From: Tessaracoccus rhinocerotis
GTDB lineage: Bacteria > Actinomycetota > Actinomycetes > Propionibacteriales > Propionibacteriaceae
DNA: 64,000 nucleotides
Direction of reading: 5' to 3'
Assembly (NCBI RefSeq): GCF_007197885.1
Contig: NZ_VKKG01000001.1
Span: 310,001-374,000, forward strand
In this document: positions 62,030 through 64,000 of the stretch, in pieces
How the letters are laid out: each line of letters starts with the position of its first letter
How positions within the stretch are numbered: the stretch's first letter is position 1
Made by a program: the position numbers and the translations under genes
The notes under the pieces: generated by a model
What the model was told of the DNA's origin: nothing
The model's database searches: none
What the model saw: only the letters and a program-made list of their open reading frames with translations

Positions 62030-64000
62030 TCACACCCGCGGGGGTTCGATCCTCGGCGGAGTGGCGGCAGGGGTATCCTCCAGCCGCCGCAGGGCCTCCT
62101 CGATGGCGCGGTCGAGCTGGACGTCGCCGTCGGACTCCCAGTCGGCCGGGCCGACGGGCACGACGATGTCGGGTTCGGTTCCGTGGTTCTCGAGCCCGTA
62201 GCCGAGTTTGTTGAAGGCGTGGGCGTAGCGCGGCTGCGTCACGTCGGTGCCGTCGACCAGGGTGAACCGGCCGTCGATGCCGACGACGCCACCCCAGCTG
62301 CGCTCACCGACGACGGGCCCGAGCTCGAGCTCCTGGGCCGCTGCGGTGACGATGTCGCCGTCGGAGCCCGCGTACGGGTTGGTGACGAACACCAGCGGGC
62401 CCCTCAGCGCCTGGCTCGGGTACGGCATGGCCTGGTCGTAGTGCCTGCCCCACGCCCAGCCGGTGACCTTGCGGGCGAGCCGCTCGATGACCAGTTCGGA
62501 GGTGTGTCCGCCGCCGTTGAAGCGGACGTCGGCGATCACGGCCTCGCACCGTACCGCCTCGCCGATCAGGCGGTGGAACTCGGCCCAGCCGTGTGCCGCC
62601 ATGTCGGGCACGTGGACGTAGCCGATGCGACCCCCGGACTGCTCACGCACGTACCTGGTGCGGCTCGACACCCACTCGTGGTAGCGCAGGCTCGCCTCCG
62701 AGGCGACGGGAACCACGGCGACCCGGCGCTTCATCCGTCCACGGGCGAGGGTGAGCTCGACGACCTTCTCGGCCGAGCCCTGCAGGAGCACCCCGATGTC
62801 CGCCACCTCTGCGGTGGAGCGCCCGTCGACGGCGAGGATGACGTCACCCGGCTGGGCCGCGACACCGGCCGCGCGCAGTGGGGAGCGGGCAGACGGGTCC
62901 GAGGTCTCACCCTCCAGGATGCGTGCGATGACCACCTCGCCCTTGGCGTTGCGGGTGAACTCGGCGCCCAGCCAGCCGACCCGGCCTGACTCCTCGCCGT
63001 GATCGGGCGGGATCACGTACGCGTGGGACGTGTTCAGTTCGCCCACGGTCTCCCACAGGACGTCGACCAGGTCGTCGTGGCTGGCCAGCTGCTCGACCAG
63101 CGGCCGGTAGCCCGCCGCAATGGCGTCCCAGTCGTTGCCGTCCATGTCCTCGCGCCAGTAGTGGTCCCGCATCAGCCGCGCATTCTCGTCGAACATCTGG
63201 CGCCACTCGTCGCGGGGGTGGATCTCCCGGCGGAGGCGATGCAGGTCGACATTGATTCGGGAGTCGTCGTCCTCACCGGGCTTCGCCTCCGCGGCCTGCA
63301 CCCAGATCTCGTCGCCGTTGCGGACGACGAGCTGCTTGCCGTCGCCACTGGCCCAGGCCGAGTCGCAGGCCTCGACGACGACGCTCAGCTTGCGCTTGCC
63401 CACGTCGTAGAACTCGATGGCATCCTTCGCCTCCTCACCGGGGATCCTGCCGGCTCCGAGCTCGCCTGTGTAGGCCGAGAGCCGGCGCCACAGGACGCCG
63501 TCCTTGCACGCCTGCAGGTCGACGTAGCGACCCGAGGGCACGGGGAGCGGAACCATGCGGCTCTCGGCGCCGTCGAGGGCGAACAACACCGTCTCGGGCT
63601 TGGACTCCTCCTCACCGTCCTTCTTCGGCTCGTCGTCCTCCTCGCTGATGTTCCAGCCGTCTGCCGACGGCCCGAAGGGGGCCGGGTCCTCAGCGCGCAG
63701 CGGGATGACGAAGGGACGGATGGTGTTGGTGAACGACAGGTCGAAGACCAGCTCGTCGTAGGTTGGGTCGATGGTCCGTGACGACAGGAAGTAGAGGTAC
63801 TTGCCGTCCAGGCTGAACACGGGGCTGAAGTCGTTGAACTGGCCGCGCGTCAACGGGACGGACCGGTCATCGGTCAGGTCGTGGGCGACGAGGCGTCCCA
63901 GCATCCCCTCGTTGGCGATGGCCTCGCGCCACACCAAGTAGCGCCCGTCGGGCGAGAACACGAGCCCGGTGGCCTCACCCTCGGCGGAGCGGCCGATCCT
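62030..64000 (-). CDS. Tricorn-type S41 protease, 5' end beyond the window
   Basis: The visible 656 residues are the C-terminal part of a tricorn protease homologue. They hold the end of a WD40-like beta-propeller (FSPDGRYLVWRE), the C1 domain, a PDZ domain (VAAQPGDVILAVDGRST), and the C2 domain. The catalytic His is likely in NTSHAYV; DVRFNGGGHTS precedes the Ser of NPYAGSDGD, and ENHGTEPD holds a conserved Glu. The enzyme trims peptides, probably in the cytoplasm. No start codon is seen: the frame is open to base 64000. Confidence 0.92.
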   Translation of the reverse strand, partial: RIGRSAEGEATGLVFSPDGRYLVWREAIANEGMLGRLVAHDLTDDRSVPLTRGQFNDFSPVFSLDGKYLYFLSSRTIDPTYDELVFDLSFTNTIRPFVIPLRAEDPAPFGPSADGWNISEEDDEPKKDGEEESKPETVLFALDGAESRMVPLPVPSGRYVDLQACKDGVLWRRLSAYTGELGAGRIPGEEAKDAIEFYDVGKRKLSVVVEACDSAWASGDGKQLVVRNGDEIWVQAAEAKPGEDDDSRINVDLHRLRREIHPRDEWRQMFDENARLMRDHYWREDMDGNDWDAIAAGYRPLVEQLASHDDLVDVLWETVGELNTSHAYVIPPDHGEESGRVGWLGAEFTRNAKGEVVIARILEGETSDPSARSPLRAAGVAAQPGDVILAVDGRSTAEVADIGVLLQGSAEKVVELTLARGRMKRRVAVVPVASEASLRYHEWVSSRTRYVREQSGGRIGYVHVPDMAAHGWAEFHRLIGEAVRCEAVIADVRFNGGGHTSELVIERLARKVTGWAWGRHYDQAMPYPSQALRGPLVFVTNPYAGSDGDIVTAAAQELELGPVVGERSWGGVVGIDGRFTLVDGTDVTQPRYAHAFNKLGYGLENHGTEPDIVVPVGPADWESDGDVQLDRAIEEALRRLEDTPAATPPRIEPPRV

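Overview
The window is high-GC DNA with GTG/TTG starts, many 4-bp stop/start overlaps (ATGA, GTGA) and the actinobacterial gene chain rne-rplU-rpmA-obgE-proB/proA-nadD-rsfS. It reads as an actinobacterial chromosome. Gene content and the dispersed 'TCGAGTAGCGCCGCGAGGAACGAG' type of repeat fit Propionibacteriaceae-like organisms, but the family is an inference. I see no prophage, transposase or CRISPR array.

Layout. 1-2.3 kb: end of a YciE/YciF ferritin-like gene, nhaA and an HNH nuclease. 2.4-9.5 kb (minus strand): a Wadjet/MksBEF-type condensin operon jetA-jetB-jetC with no jetD beside it, then a 3-mercaptopyruvate-type sulfurtransferase and a DUF6884 gene; a dispersed repeat supplies the stop codon of the former and the start codon of the latter. 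9.8 kb: tRNA-Ala(GGC). 10-21.9 kb (minus strand): the housekeeping chain rne > rplU-rpmA > obgE-proB > two transporters > proA > small membrane protein-nadD-rsfS-phosphatase-DUF1697.

22.1-29.9 kb (plus strand): a ROK-regulated sugar operon (two permeases, binding lipoprotein, GH15, GH31). Its make-up matches the catabolic locus for the cyclic glucotetraose cyclobis-(1-6)-alpha-nigerosyl described in Kribbella flavida. 29.9-32.1 kb: a polar amino-acid ABC importer. 32.3-37.4 kb: the DUF2344 protein and its radical-SAM partner, normally upstream neighbours of rne, separated here by a frameshifted alpha/beta hydrolase and an MFS exporter. The conserved chain has thus been opened twice by accessory cassettes. 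37.5-45.9 kb: small unknown proteins, a squalene-cyclase-like barrel, CPBP protease, ndk, DUF4233, folC, a membrane-anchored DsbA-like protein and valS.

46-49.2 kb: a 1,038-residue secreted protein with three F5/8C domains, a Big2 domain and a TIM-barrel-like core. 49.2-53.9 kb: 3-methyladenine glycosylase, VKOR, type I DAHP synthase preceded by a leader peptide (Trp-Tyr-Trp-Arg-Phe) and attenuator hairpins, and a divergent LysR/EamA pair with a palindromic operator. 53.9-54.6 kb: a gene split by an in-frame TAG. 54.7-61.9 kb: a LacI-regulated ABC importer and a GH78 alpha-L-rhamnosidase. 61.9-62.0 kb: a composite inverted repeat. 62-64 kb: a tricorn-type S41 protease running off the end.

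The two sugar operons share one architecture: regulator, binding protein, permeases and cytoplasmic glycosidase, with no ATPase gene (probably a shared MsiK-type ATPase elsewhere) and a near-perfect GC hairpin just after each binding-protein gene. The VKOR and DsbA-like genes together suggest extracytoplasmic disulfide formation.
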